64,000 nucleotides of DNA from Latrodectus hesperus (taxonomy: Eukaryota > Arthropoda > Arachnida > Araneae > Theridiidae): NCBI GenBank assembly GCA_037975125.1, contig CM075858.1, forward strand, positions 66,998,140 to 67,062,139. The letters are read 5' to 3'. Below the pieces are notes generated by a model that was given only the letters and a program-made list of their open reading frames with translations, searched no databases and was not told the DNA's origin. Made by a program: the position numbers and the translations under genes. Below, piece after piece: positions 1 to 51,399 of the stretch. Every line of letters begins with the position of its first letter. Position 1 is the first letter of the stretch.

Positions 1-1500
1 AGGCTCTCTTAACACACATACACACAAAAAAGATCATTTGCTTATTCCCAAAGTGAAGATTATATTTATTTCTTAAATTAAAGACTTTATTTTTCTTGAA
101 GTGAATTCACTTCTTCAGATACAAATGATGATATCGCCATATTTGAACTAAAAAGTGCGGATTATGTAATATTATATTGTTTTTAAAGTTTGCTTAGAAA
201 TATATCAAGAAACAATGTCGAGATGCCTGATCAATCCAAATAGAGAGGTAGACGTTCCATTCCTACAAAAATCATTGATAGAAATTATAAGCGAAATGTA
301 CGGAATTTTCCATAAATTTTGTATCGAAATATTTTATAAAGTTAGAAAAGTTATTCCAAAGTTAATAAATAAACTACATTATTTTCTTTTTTTTTAAGAG
401 AGATACGAAATTCGGCATTTTTGTCTATTTGAAAATATTTTTACAAGTGAAGTACTTAGAGAGAAGCGAAACTGTTTTGCTTTCTCATAAGGCCCATTAA
501 AAAAGAATCAAATATCGTAAAATCAAAGCAAATTGAAATTATATCAGGAAAAATAAATAAGCATATTTTATGTTTTTATTTGAACATTGATATTAAGTTT
601 TGATCATTTAATGAATAATAATAACAAAATTGATCATTTTTATGCATCTGTATACTTTTCTGCTGAACAGTAAATACAATATTTCTTCTCAAAATCTCCG
701 AGCAGAGCTTTTTCTCTCTCATTGCTTGACTAAGGATATTTCTGGTGTCAAATTTGAGAAGCATTTGAGCCAGCCCTACTTTTTCCAGGAAGGAATACCC
801 TGAGGCGAGAGGGAACAAGCAAACTGACCACATATGCTGTGAAAATCTGCGTCAGAACATGCTGAAGGAAATTAGGATACGGGAGGTTATATTGTCCACT
901 TTACCCCTATTGCGGTTAAGTGGGCTTCTCATTCCCCACTTAAATTTCGCCCCCCATGGAGATAGGAACTATTTTTTCTTTGTAAACAGGTGCTTTGACG
1001 TGGCTTATAAGTTTAAATTCACCAATCAGTTCTTTCAGTCTTTGTAAGAGGGACTACCCCCAAACAACTGCGCTAGGTAGCGCTGAAGCTCGTTTCTAGA
1101 TTTATTTTGAGGAAGGATTCCCCTTAAATAATTAAAACATTGAGAAACAGTGGTTCTACAATCACTTATAGCTTATTATACTCAACTAGCATTTTCTAAA
1201 TATATTGATGAATTATATTACAGTTGTAGCTTAAAAGTCATTTTTTATTTATTTTCAAAAATTGTATATATGATAAAAATTATGCTAGAGTCACAGTGGA
1301 CTCAGAGAGGGCAGCTTTTTTTATTACATACTATTTTCTGAAGCTAGAAATGTTAATAGATAACATAAAAATGATTGTCTTTAGATTTACAAGTGTAATT
1401 GTACGAAATAAAAACCGTAAATGTTTATTTTACCACAGAATTAATAGAAATGCAGTTTGTACATTGACAGGTGATATTGAAATAAAAGAGCATGATCACA
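1..1500. other. Upstream flank of gene A, no gene recognised
   Basis: AT-rich DNA with only short open frames that look like chance. A stretch around 700-1110 is less AT-rich than its surroundings and includes a small perfect hairpin at 916-943 (9-bp arms, TTAAGTGGG and CCCACTTAA). This island could be a fragment of an unrecognised repeat or a regulatory region, and no protein family was identified in it. Confidence 0.5.
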
Positions 1501-1530
1501 TATAAAGTTTCTCACTCTAAGTAGTCAGAT
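1501..1530 (+). promoter_or_regulatory. Putative core promoter of gene A (TATA box and initiator)
   Basis: TATAAAG lies at 1501-1507. A TCAGA motif at 1525-1529, similar to the arthropod initiator, lies about 25 bases downstream. This is slightly closer than the usual TATA-to-start spacing. The start codon at 1551 would then give a 5' leader of only about 24 bases. The start sits in a favourable AAAATGG context. This rests on motif and position only; chance TATA motifs are frequent in such AT-rich DNA. Confidence 0.45.
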
Positions 1531-1550
1531 TTTTTATTCAAATCCTAAAA

Positions 1551-39644
<38,094 letters not shown>

Positions 39645-39901
39645 AGCTCTACTTTTTTGTATGTATATTTTATAATTATACATAACTGTATTATATTTTT
39701 ACTAAATAGTAATTCGTTTTCAAATAATGTGTGTGCATTTATCAACTATTTTTTGAAAATAATTAATGTATATTTTTTATAATTTTAAGTGGTTTTCATT
39801 TTGTGAGTTAAAAAGTCAATTCAAAATACACCTAGGAGACACTTTTACTACGAATCTTTGTGTAGTAGTTGGAAAATGTCTAACTTACTTGTTGGTTTTG
39901 T

Positions 39902-39940
39902 AATAAATATCCGTTGTGGTTCACTTTTGCCGACAATAAA
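39902..39940 (+). promoter_or_regulatory. Possible polyadenylation signals for the 39.6-kb terminal exon
   Basis: AATAAA occurs at 39902-39907 and at 39935-39940. Such motifs are common in AT-rich DNA, so support is positional only. Confidence 0.35.
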
Positions 39941-41006
39941 TCAAAAAAATGCATTCAAAAATGTGCTATTTTCTAATAAATTGTTTTTAAGAAAATCTTT
40001 CAATTTTAAACTACTACAGCTTTTTGTGTTATTTTAAATCTTATAGGCCTGGAAATTTTCAATTTTAACAATATGATTGAGTATAAACAAAAATAAAATG
40101 GTTACTTATACTTTTCTTAAATGCAGCAATGAAATAAATTCTCTTAACTGAAGTAATTCGTTTAACAAATGGGTATAAGGATCAATGCTGCAGATGCAAT
40201 TTATTTATAGGATCGTTTAACCGTTTTAAATTTACAAAGTTGATGATAATGTAGGTGAAACAAAAAGAATTTATACCGTCGCAACTATTTATTACAGTAG
40301 TTTTGGCCTCCAATAAATAGCCCATTTTTTGAGTAAGTTTCATTATATCAATACAGAAATTCTAAAAATAAAATGTCTGTTTTCTCTGTTTTTGTGTGTA
40401 ACAATTATCCTACTTTAGAGGTAATTAATAAATAACAAATTGAGGGTTTCGCATTTGTCAAAACTGAAAAGGCTACTTATTTAAAGTATGCGTTTAACTA
40501 TTTTAAAGTCAAATATTTTGTGAAGATTACATGCGTGAAAAGATAACATTTGTCTTTGCATCTAATTACAATGCTGGTTATTTGTCTTCGATTTAACTTG
40601 GACGAGGATCTTTTTTACGACATAGTTTTTATTGTACTGAAAACCAGGAAAATATTATTCTAGCTATATTCAGCTTAAGTTTGTTGTGAATTTTATATAT
40701 TTATAAGCTTTTTAAAATGACATTATAAAATGTTTCCACATATATTTGAGACTTACTTTTTTATTAATTTTTTTCACGGAATACACGCAAAACTTTATTA
40801 TGAATAATTGAAAATAATATTAATCATCCTGTATGAGTAATTAACAAAATACATTTTCATAAAACATTTTGATGATATTTTTATATTTATCATATCTTTT
40901 TATATATACTTATTTATACAACTATTTGGTATTCCTAGATATAATACAAATTATAATATTCTATCTCGTTTTAAGTTATAATTATTTCTTTTTTATATAT
41001 TTATAG

Positions 41007-41029
41007 GTGAAACCAATCTGGAATATTAA
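41007..41029 (+). CDS. Gene A alternative terminal exon
   Basis: Acceptor atttatag is followed by R-ETNLEY and TAA when joined to exon 30. Two AATAAA motifs lie 84 and 98 bases after the stop. The peptide does not follow the 11-residue pattern, but the poly(A) signals are well placed. It may be an alternative last exon, used when 39619-39644 is skipped. Confidence 0.45.
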
Positions 41030-41112
41030 TAGGAAAATTATGAAGAATAAGTAATATCAAAGAGAATAATTTCTAAAAATTGTTAAAAATTATTGCTTTG
41101 AAATGTATAAAG

Positions 41113-41132
41113 AATAAAAGATAAAGAATAAA
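41113..41132 (+). promoter_or_regulatory. Paired polyadenylation signals
   Basis: AATAAA at 41113-41118 and 41127-41132 lie just after the alternative stop at 41029. They would end the longer form of gene A near 41150. Confidence 0.5.
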
Positions 41133-41149
41133 ATTAATTTAGACAGCAC

Positions 41150-44100
41150 ATGATACAACAATATAATTTATTTTATGAAATAATATCCTTATTTTTTTCC
41201 ACTATGTTGTTCGTAGTGTATGTATGAGTGAATGAATCATATGCATGTATGAGTGAATCATATTTTTATTTGATTTCATTAAGCATATAAGAATATAGAG
41301 TATTAATTCATTTATTTTTCATAAATCTTGCTAATCTCACATTTTTATAGAAATAAGATGGAATTAAGATAAAAAAAACCTTGAAACATTGCAGTAATTG
41401 TAATTTATTTATTCAAAAATAATATGGAGAGTTTTAAAATTCCATAAATTAGTGAAATTGTTTCAGAAACATAGTGGTAAAATTTTGTAATGGGAGATAT
41501 TTTGTTTAGGGTCGGTAGCACCATTTGGCGACTTTATCACTTATCATTCAAACAAAGATGTTAGAGTATTTTAAATTAATTTACATGTTATATTAAAAGC
41601 ATTTCTTGATTATATTGCATACTTTCACTTGAAAGTTTCATTCTTCATAGAAATGCGTGTTTTTTTATAAAATATTTACATTTAATTCATATAATTGCTT
41701 AAAAGTATGTAGTTGCAAATTTAAAAAATTATATTATAAATGTAGTTGCAAATTTAAAAAATTCTAAAATTGTAAATTTTCTAAAGCCAAAAGCAAAATA
41801 TATCTAATGATTGTGTTTAATTTTATATTTTAATTGATTGTAAATAACCATAAAATGTTTACTATTATAAAATTAAAATTTAACATTATATAGCAGTTCT
41901 CATAAGAGAAATGCTCTTCGTAGCTTAAGATTTTAGCGACATAATGTTTTAATGTCATTTATGACATTTCTAACATAATGTTATGTCAAAAACAAGAACA
42001 TTATGCTAATGCATCAGTAACTAAATTTTGAAAACATTAACGAAACACATATATAAATGATTTAACTTTTATTAAGAATAAAATAAAATTTCAGAAATTC
42101 CCTTACTAAGAATATGAATACAAATTAAATATTAAAAAATAACTATTAATATCACGAGATTAAGTAGTTTTTTTTAATTTTTATAGAATTTATAGCATAA
42201 ATTATTTCGTATCTTCTTAATAGAGAATAAATAACGTTCATGCGTTTAGAAAGTAATAACGTTTATAACTTTTTTTATAGGTTATTGTAAATTATTCTCT
42301 AATTAATATGAGTTGAAAGATAACAAAGTTTATATTACTATAATTTTTCACGAATGCCTTAATGGGAAAAAACATTGCTAATGCTTAGTGATTGATTATA
42401 TGGAAAAATTTGGTCAAAGTTCTAATAACCCCTATTGCTTAGTAATATATTAATTTTTAAGATCGTTAATTAAAAATTGAGAAAAATATTTAGTTACGAA
42501 ACTGTAATTACACGTGTTTCCATTATAAATTACAAATAAATAATTTTAATGTCATACCTTATATTATTAAAATTGTAAAGCCCTAAATACGTCTTTTATA
42601 ACGTATACAAGAAAGATTATTTGTTAAATTTTTACCAACATTATTAAGTGTTATTTGCAAATATATTTATCAAATATAAACTTTTAACGCAATATTTTCT
42701 TATTAGCGTGATGAAGTACACCTGTAAGTTGAAGAAATTTATTCTAATATCATTAAATAAATTTTGTTTAATACTAAAAAATTTTAAACCATAAATCACA
42801 GGAAACATTGACTCAAATTCAATTACTAATTTAAAGGAAACTCAAACAAAAATATATATATTACTGCTTATTATAATATATTTCAAAAACAATTATTAGA
42901 TACATGAAAACTCCTTATTTTACGCTTAAAATGCATATAAAACATAATTTAATATAAATTATCAAAAATATTTTAATTATTTAATTGATTCAGGCAAATT
43001 ATGGAAATAGTACATTTATTTAAGAATATTTTAAAATAAATGAAGAACTAATCTAACCACACATAAGCAATACCTAAATTGAATAATATTTCATAATCAA
43101 TATGAGCGACAATTATGATTTATTATTGGATATGAGCACACTTTATAGTTTTTGATACACTAGTTGAAAAACATATTCACAATATTTACATAAATGTTTT
43201 AAAGAATATCATTTGAAGTATATTTTTATCAAGAAAGTACATAAAATAAAAGCTTAAATCTCATTTCCTTATATATCTATGAACTTTAAATGAATACGCA
43301 TTACTTAAACTTCAATTAAATATTTATAGTTAAATAGGGCTGTAAAGAAGACATGCTTAATAAAATAAGTTTTATAACATCATTTCTTATTCAATAAAAA
43401 ATATGAGACAATATGTATATATACATACATACACATACACACACACAAATATATATATTAAATTTAAAAATACTGTAGGCAGGAAAATCATTTTATCAAG
43501 ATAAAAATAAAGACATTTACAAAATGATTATTTTAAGAATTTCATACACGAAATGATTCACTTGAATTTATATAATACATTGTAATGACTTAACATCTGT
43601 TGTATCAAGAAACAGTTTAAACCAATCTTACATTTAACTAATAAAATTCAGAACAAATGCAAAGAAATTTATATAGTTGTCATTTCAGAAATTTAATGAT
43701 CAATAAACCTAAAATTGAAGGCGTAAAATACATAATTACATAGAAATCCCTTATTACTTTCTTAGATGGAAACTCGTGTTTCTTTGACGGACAATTGCAA
43801 CTAATAGAGTCTTTAATCAATTCAATTTTGGATAAATATAAAAAATTCATGAAATGTTTCATTATAAATTTAAAAACCAAATTAGGTTATACTTGAAGGT
43901 ATTTAATATATTATTATGACTTTAAAAAAGGTTTAGTTACAAATTTTCTGGAAATTCATGCTATTTTGACAGTTATTTTAACCAATAATTCATTTAATAA
44001 GTTAAATAAATGCATACCTGTAAAATCCTTACACATGAGGTATACATATTTCGTGGTTAAAATCAGAAGTAAATCCTCGTAGAAAGAGGAAAAATATCAA

Positions 44101-46000
44101 TAAACAAATTTGACAAATCCTTGTTTCTGTGGAATTAGCATATTTTTATAATTTATTATGAATTAAGAAGGAATATTAAGTTGAAAGTATATCTCTCAAA
44201 AATTATTTATTTACCTGCATATTTTTCGACGACAGAAAACAACATTTACTGTGGAGAAAAAGTAAATCATGCATAAAAATCAAAAAAATGTGCACTTTTA
44301 AAAATATATTGATCTTAATATTCGATGAGTGTCCAATTTGCTTAATTCGCTTTAGATTTTAAATATATATTTCTTATGTTTAATTTAATGAAAAAAAGAA
44401 AATTTTAAATCAATTAGATTGAGTTCATTACGATATTTTTAGAGAGAGAGATTCAATTTCTTAAGATTGATTTAGTTTTAGTTAGTAAAAGAATGAAAAT
44501 TCACTCACTTTGAAGGGAATCGAATTCGATACTTAAATAAGAATATAAATTTTTTTCAATTTCCTAATTTTTGATGAAATGAGTCATTTTTATACGATGA
44601 AATGCAAATAAACTAAACTGAATGGAATTAAGAAATTGAAAGCATGAAAATGAAGTAAAAATAATAGAAAATAATAATTATTTTGTTTATTCTAAATATG
44701 ATTAATCTGAATTCCATTTTTATAATGACTTTTTAACATTGTGTTTCTTATTTAATCAAAAATAATAGCATTTGTTTTTCATAGTTTCAATTTTGAAAAT
44801 AAAAACAAGTATCTTTTTAAAATTATTAAAAACTCGTATTATATTAGAATCGCGTTTCTATAAATATTGAAAACTGTCGTCAGATGTGTAACAGGATACA
44901 TTTTCCTGTGAGTCGAATTATTCTTTCTTGTCTTTCCTTAGACCGAAATTTCTCTTTGTGTAGAAAAGTTGGAAGCCAGCAAATGTGTATGGAACTCTTT
45001 GACTAATCTTGTCAAAGAGTTCAATAACACCTTCTTTGTCAGACGAAAAATATTCTCAATGCTTAACATGTTCAAAAAAATTTATCAATTTATTAGAAAA
45101 TAAAATAACTTTATTTTGATACATTTATCCCTTAAAAAATGAATATCTATTGTAAATCAAAGTTAAAATCTTATTATGGTAATAGAACTAAAAAAATCTG
45201 TTATTCAGAATATCGTATTACTATAACAAAACAGCAAATTAGCTAATGAAATATATGGAATTGCTGCTGTCAATAAATTAATTACAACAGTTAAAAGCTG
45301 CAATAAGCTCATTTATTTTACTGCACACAAACGTCATTTTATTTATCTAATTATTTACGTGTGAGATGTAGTATGTATGAATTAAATATTAAAATTAATA
45401 AAAATAAAAATAACGATTGATTGTTATAATAAATGAAAAAATATGAATAAAAAAGGCTGCATTAAATATTAAATTATTTTTTACTACCAGAAAAAATCAA
45501 TTTATTACTAAAAAATAAAATTTTTCACTTTACACTTTTGCCACAAGAAAAAAATATGCTGTTTTTAAAATAAATTAAATTCAATTGTTATAAGTAAAGA
45601 TTATTATCTTTATTATAAATAATCATTATTAACAAGAAATATATGTATAATGTAAGAAAATATGCAATAACTTCCTAATTATAATAATAAAGTAGTTATT
45701 TGCATGTTTTACAAATATTGCTTATAAAATAAAAAACATAGTGATTATTTACTATAAATGTAAAGTCAAGTTCAAAATATATTTGTTTGAAAAAATCATT
45801 CTATTAAAATACTTTTTTTCCAGTGCGGTATTTGTAGCACATCTGATATTAAATTTATTATCTTAACTTCTAATCAAATTTTCATATTATTTGAGGAATA
45901 TTTCAGTATACTGTAAATGATCTTTAAACTTATTTATTTTAGAGTCAATAGTTTATAAGTTCATTGCCTTTTAATTGCAACTTTTCTTTAAATAAAATTG
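41150..46000. other. Intergenic region between gene A and the gypsy element
   Basis: No gene recognised. It contains a 23-nt direct repeat (41708-41730 and 41741-41763), small ATGAGTGAAT-type duplications near 41220-41265, a short CA run near 43440, and the hairpin at 44992-45022. Open frames here are short and AT-driven. Confidence 0.6.
44992..45022. repeat. Perfect 12-bp hairpin, extendable
   Basis: GAACTCTTTGAC and its complement flank a 7-nt loop. Beyond the perfect stem, GTGTATG on the left can partly pair with AATAACAC on the right. It sits in a slightly less AT-rich patch of intergenic DNA. Confidence 0.7.
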
Positions 46001-46039
46001 GAAAGATCTCACCATTTAGGATCCCTCATTCAGCTTTAG

Positions 46040-47544
46040 TCCTTGCAAGTGAATCTATATGAATTGCGTCTAGGGCTGTTCAGAGAATAGTCATCATCAT
46101 CACTATTGGCACTATCGGTATCACTATCTTCATCCGAGTCTGGTTTATTTAGCCATAGTTTTAGTTGACTAATGTGAGCTGTTGTTGCGTAGAAGCAGCC
46201 TTTCCTTTTTTCTTACAGTTGAGTCACACGGTAGACATCATTCTGCAATACCTCAGTAACAATAAGAAGGTCTTGGTATTTAAATTGTGTCTTCGTAGGT
46301 TGGCTTGAAGATTTCAGGGCTCTTTTCATTACGACGATTTCTCCTCGTTCAAACGTCATTGCTCTACATCTCTTTTTATCATAATACTGCTGCATTTTTT
46401 GTTGACTTTCTTTTATTTGTCTTCGAGATTCTTCCTGCACTATAGATGGATCTTGCCAACTCTGAGCTTCTTCATCAGCTAACTTTCTCAAAATTCCATT
46501 GTTGACTCGTGGAGAATAACCATGGAGCAATTCAAATTGTGTCTTGTTCGTTGACTTGTTTATAAAATTGTTCAAGTTTCTCTCAACTTCATGTATTTTA
46601 ACATCCCAATCTTTATGACTCTGATCTTCCATACCAGTTGTTATGGTAGACAATATTGTTCTATTAACTCTTTCAAACATTCCAGTCGCTTCGTACAATT
46701 GAGTGCATGATGTATACCATTTTCAGTACAATATTGTTGAAATTGATGCGAAGTGAAACAAGTTCCTCGATCTATATTATTTTCTCAGGTAGACCATAAA
46801 TATTTACAAACTTTTTCAGAGCCTTCAGCACATGTGATGTTGATGTACTCTTTACTGGAGTCAATTGGACAAATCTTGTGAAATTATCTATTATGACCAG
46901 AAGTTCTTGATTACCTTCAGAACTCTTAACGAAAGGTCCTAAATGATCCATATGAAAATTGAAAAAGGTTTACGACCTGCTTTAATTGGATTTAACAAGC
47001 CAGGCTCTTTTCCTGACGGCGTTTTATTCATTAAACATTCAAAACATTTAGAAATGTGCCTTCGTACATAACGTTTCATATAAGGAAACTAATACAATTC
47101 TCTTATCTTATTTACAGTTCTGTCGACAGAAAAATGTCCCATAAGATCATGGAATTTAATTACTGTACTTTTTCTCATATTACTTGGAATAACATAGAGA
47201 AATTTTTCTTTTCCATTTTCATTTATGCATCTAAATAATCTATTTCTCTTAAAGATGTAATTTCTTATAAGATGTTTTTCTTCTTTTGTTCTATCCTGAT
47301 CTTTTTTTCTGAATAATTCTATTAATTTTCGTATTTCTGGATCAGCCTGCCGTATCAACAATATTTGCTCATCTTCACTCACGGTCAAACAAACTTCAAA
47401 TTTTCTTCCAATAATACTGTGCAAAGTATCTTCTGGCTCTTCAACAGCTGCTCTGCTTAGTGCATCTACGTGTTTCATACGTTCACCTGATCTATGCCGG
47501 ATCTCAAAATCGTATTCTTGCATGAGGTTAAACCATCTTGCCAT
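46040..47544 (-). pseudogene. Gypsy integrase, broken
   Basis: Minus strand. The piece ending at 47089 carries the RNase H tail and the H2C2 zinc-binding start (HDLMGHF, then CFEC after a stop where Trp is expected). The central catalytic part, around 46740-46980, is shifted in frame (segments such as HLGPFVKSSEG and DNFTRFVQLTPVKS can be read). The last open piece, 46213-46698, holds the final catalytic Glu in FERVNRTI and the C-terminal domain, and an acidic tail continues to about 46040. At least two frameshifts and one stop make it inactive. Confidence 0.85.
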
Positions 47545-47673
47545 CTGAGGATTTCATTACTTTTTAGCGTTTAGATACACGAGTACTTGACATTCTGTAA
47601 CAATTGTGAACTTTATTCCTATCAGAAACTGCCTTAACCTTTCTAATGTCCACACAATTGACACCAACTGTAA

Positions 47674-48333
47674 TTAACTCGAATGGTACTTTTGTTCAGT
47701 TTCTGTAGTTTTCTTGCTAACGCAATAAACCATCCTCCAATTCCCTTTACTATCTCTTTGAAACAATATTCCGGCCAATCCAATTGAACTTGCATCACAA
47801 GGTACCTCAGTTTCACTTTGAGGATCATAATGAGCTAGAATCGGTGCTTTAATTAGATTACTTTTAAGTTCCTCGAAAGCCTCACTTTGCTCTTTTTTCC
47901 AAACATACCTTCCATCTTTTTTCGTAAGTTCAGACAATGGTGCTGTCTTGAGAGAATACTTAGGAACAAATCTTCTAAAGAAACTAGTAAGCCCTAAAAA
48001 TCTTTGGATGTCGTGCGTATTTTTCGGAACAGGAAATTTTTCAATAGCTGCTACTTTACGTGGTCCATGTTTCAAACCATCTCTACTAAGTATGAAACCA
48101 AGAAATTCAGTCTCTAATTTTCCAAATTCACATTTTGGTAATTTTAAAGTTGAATTGGCTTTTATTAAGCATTCAAAGACTTCAGTAAGCTTTTGTATCA
48201 TTTCGGTCCATGTTTTCGCTGGAATCAATATATCGTCTAAGTAGCACAGTACTTTTTTGTTGAATAATGGGCCCAAAACAAGATTCATGAGTCTTTGGAA
48301 TTCTGTTGGAGCATTCGCTAAGCCAAAGATCAT
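47674..48333 (-). pseudogene. Gypsy reverse transcriptase (C-terminal half) and RNase H
   Basis: Minus-strand frame with FGLANAPTEFQRLMN, the polymerase active-site motif CYLDD, a thumb region, and the start of RNase H (CDASSIGLAGILFQRD, then the KTTETEQKYHS segment), after which the frame ends. It is split from the N-terminal RT half by a TGA in a position normally held by Trp. Confidence 0.9.
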
Positions 48334-48960
48334 TCACTCAAATTGACCTGTATCATCTGGAGTTATGAAAGCAGTTTTCAATTTGGCTTCTTCAGTCAAT
48401 GGTAACTGTAAATAACCACTAGCTAAATCTAAAGTAGTAAAAAATTGGCTTCTTCTTAGACATTCTAAAATGTCATCAATTTTAGGTAATGGAAATTTAT
48501 CCTTGATTGTCTGAGAGTTTAATTTTCTATAATCTTTAACCAATCGCTGTTCCCCTGTCTTTTTCTTAACTAATAATACAGGACTAGAATAAGGCGATCT
48601 TGTATCTGAAACTATTCCATACTTCTTCCATTCGGATACAATTTCTTTTATTTGTTTCCTCTCTTCAGAATTAGTTTTATATGGTTTTTAAAAATGGGCT
48701 TACTGCCCTCTATTTCTTTGATGTCCATTTTGCATAAAGTCGTGCAGCCTAACTCGTATATGTTTAAAGCAAAACAGTCACGGTATTTATTTAACAAATT
48801 CAAAAGTTTCAATTTTTTATCACTTTCTAAGGATTTGTCGAAACTAATATCTTTCATTAAAATAGGAGACTTTTCTTTGTTAATTGTTATAACATCAATT
48901 TTTTCATTATCGCTTTTAACTTTATTAGATAGGGTTAAGCTTTCCTCACTTACTTCCATT
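48334..48960 (-). pseudogene. Gypsy reverse transcriptase, N-terminal half
   Basis: 48334-48543 carries DYRKLNSQTIKDKFPLPKID and the first catalytic Asp in FTTLDLASGY. 48648-48959 carries the linker region from protease to RT. A frame break lies between them around 48600-48690. It ends in the TGA described for the following half. Confidence 0.88.
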
Positions 48961-48963
48961 CCT

Positions 48964-49671
48964 CTACCTCTGTCCTTTCCTAATTTTTAAGTTAAATTCT
49001 TCTTTATTTATTACTGGTACAATTGTTTCACCGTTAACTACTTCAAGAATAGAATTGAAATTCTGTCCTATACTTTTGACTAAAATTGTTCCATTAACTA
49101 TCAAATTTTCGGTTTCTTCAATTTTCGCTCTAATTAAATTAATTGACTTACTTTCGATTTCTGTTTCATTTAATGTTTTCAATTTAACTATATTTTCCTT
49201 TAAATCTACTTGAATTTCTGAAAAAACATCGTCATTTGCGTATCCAAATTTTAAATTACCCCCAATACACGTAAAAGCAATGTATGGTAAATCTAACCAT
49301 GTTCTACCTAAAATTAAATCGCATGGTTGGGAATTATTTTCGACAGTTAATAAAGGAATAAATTTTCCAACTACATCATCTACACGAATCTTTACTACAG
49401 CTTTTCTAAGAGCTTTAGTTACTGGTTTATTTTGAATTCCAAAACCGAATAAATTACTGCTATCTGGGGTTATATTCAGATTCATTTTTATTGCTATACT
49501 TTCTTTTAAGAGACAACAGCTGCTTCCTGTATCAATTAATGCAACCATTTTATTTCCATAAATATAAGCATCTTTCAAGTAGTTCGCAGGCGCCAACGTC
49601 GCCCTTGAATCCGAATTGTTTTGACTGACAGATAAATTATTCCCCTCGCGCTTTTGATCGGTTTCAAACAT
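48964..49671 (-). pseudogene. Gypsy retropepsin-like protease region
   Basis: Minus-strand open frame of 235 residues with the aspartic protease motif ALIDTGSSCCLL and the downstream segment LILGRTWLD, typical of Ty3/gypsy proteases. The frame itself is open, but the flanking parts of the polyprotein are broken, so it is marked as part of a dead element. Confidence 0.88.
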
Positions 49672-50659
49672 TCTCTGAGAATGACCTAGTTTTTTACATT
49701 TCTTACAGTAAGTTGAAGTCTTCGGCGCCGGGCATACACGAGCTATATGACCATAATCATTACAAATAAAACATTAAAATTCCCCTTTTTCATTTCGAAT
49801 ATCCGAACTGACTACCTTTTTTCGATTAACACCTTTATTTTCACTAAACGGAAATGATGTCATTTCTACCTGAAATTTATCATTACGAGAATTATAATTC
49901 GATGAGTGTTATAATTTAAAACTGTTAATAGATCGAGCATTATCATAATTACCCAATTTATCTGCTAACTGGTCTGGAGAATTAATTTTAGGCCATTCCT
50001 CTACAAAATGTTCCCGAGTTGTTGAATTTACTTGTTTCTTTAATTGTTCAGTAATAATTAAATTTTTTTAAACAATTAAAATCTGAAATCTCGAGTTCTG
50101 TTATCCATTCCTCAAAATAGTTGTGTAATTCGAATGGATAATCCTTCCATGTAATTTCTGGATTTTTAACATGATTTAAAAATTTTAATCTAAACTTATC
50201 AGCACTTAACTTATATCTCTTAAGCAATAACGATTTTACATATTTATAATTATTTTCGTTTTCACGCGCTATTAGTTGTGCAATTTCATATGGGAGCAGT
50301 CCCAATAATTGTGACACCCAATATTCTTCATTTAACCCAATACGTCGTGCTTGCCGTTCAAGTAAAACTAAATAAAATTTATATCCCCATCTTTAATTTT
50401 ATATTCGTGCATTAACTTTCGAAAATCTATGTGTACGCTTTTACTTTCATCGTTGCTACTTAAATCTGAAATATTTACATTTTTAACTCTATTTTCGATA
50501 CGTAAACGTTCAAGTTCATGTTCACGGTCAGCCATACGTCTCTGCTTCCATTATAATACGTTTTAAATCAATTATTTTTAGCATCTTCAGGTACGGAGAG
50601 ACCTAATTCTGTTGCTAATTCTATTATATCCACTTTTTTAGACTTCCCCAAAAAGCCAT
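49672..50659 (-). pseudogene. Gypsy gag with zinc knuckles, multiply frameshifted
   Basis: It starts at the ATG at 50659 with MAFWGSLKKVDIIELATELG. The frame shifts near 50590, 50550 and 50380. The capsid segment 50048-50317 contains SQLLGLLPYEIAQLIARENE and WKDYPFELHNYFEEW, typical of arthropod gypsy gag. Near 49675-49790 two zinc knuckles can be read, CFICNDYGHIARVC and CKKCKKLGHSQRM; the first is preceded by a stop and the second lacks its last Cys. Confidence 0.85.
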
Positions 50660-50948
50660 GCTTTACAAATAATAATACTTAATTACTTTATACATAAAAA
50701 TACTTTATCAATAACGAAATTATTACTTTTACTTCACCCAAAACGAAAATAGTTGTTTCTTTAAAAACGAAATTACTTTTGCAAACAAAATTAAGAAAAT
50801 ACTTTATAATTATACACAAAATTCTTAAAATCTCGTTCACTACTTTTTAGAATACGTTACTTAATACGTTAATATACATTTCGAAACGAAACAATTAAAA
50901 TTCGCCTACCTCCATTCCGAAAGCGTTGTGAGTTATATCCCACTTCTG

Positions 50949-51183
50949 ATTTATTATCGGTTTAATTCTATTTGTCAGACGACGAGTCAGTAGCTTAGGT
51001 GGGGAAGGAAGAAGGTCTTATAAATTTACTAATATATAAAGATTTATTTACAAAACTATTTGCAGATTACTTTAAGGTAGCTCCTTCATACAATCTCTCT
51101 TCTCAATTACTTGTACAACTCTCTCAACATGACATATTAAACACTGCCATCTAGTGGCCACTCATTTTTTAAGCAATATTACA
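50949..51183 (-). repeat. Possible 5' LTR of the gypsy element
   Basis: On the minus strand a segment starts TGTAATATTGCTT, contains an AATAAA motif about two thirds of the way along, and ends near TCAGAAG, just before a TGGGATATAACTC stretch that could be the primer binding site. No second copy was found, so identification as an LTR rests on position and features alone. Confidence 0.4.
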
Positions 51184-51196
51184 GCTTGATGCTAAC

Positions 51197-51387
<191 letters not shown>

Positions 51388-51399
51388 ATGTATCTATGT

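Larger units (their letters stand above)
46030..50660 (-). mobile_element. Ty3/gypsy retrotransposon, degenerate, 3' LTR absent
   Basis: The order on the minus strand is gag, zinc knuckle, protease, reverse transcriptase, RNase H, integrase, as in Ty3/gypsy elements. The coding sequence is broken by several in-frame stops and frameshifts (gag near 50590, 50550 and 50380; zinc knuckle near 49775; RT at 48334; RNase H near 47670; integrase near 47089, 46930 and 46700). Beyond the integrase end at about 46040 no sequence matching the possible 5' LTR was found, so the 3' end is missing or too diverged. It lies in the intergenic gap between genes A and B. Confidence 0.92.

Noticed and set aside
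215..397. 60-residue open frame near the left edge
   Set aside because: Ends in a run of Phe from a T-rich tract, shows no motif and no second exon, and is most likely chance.
41708..41763. Two copies of a 23-nt sequence (TGTAGTTGCAAATTTAAAAA...)
   Set aside because: Only two copies with unequal neighbours. This is a local slippage-type duplication, not an array or a CRISPR.
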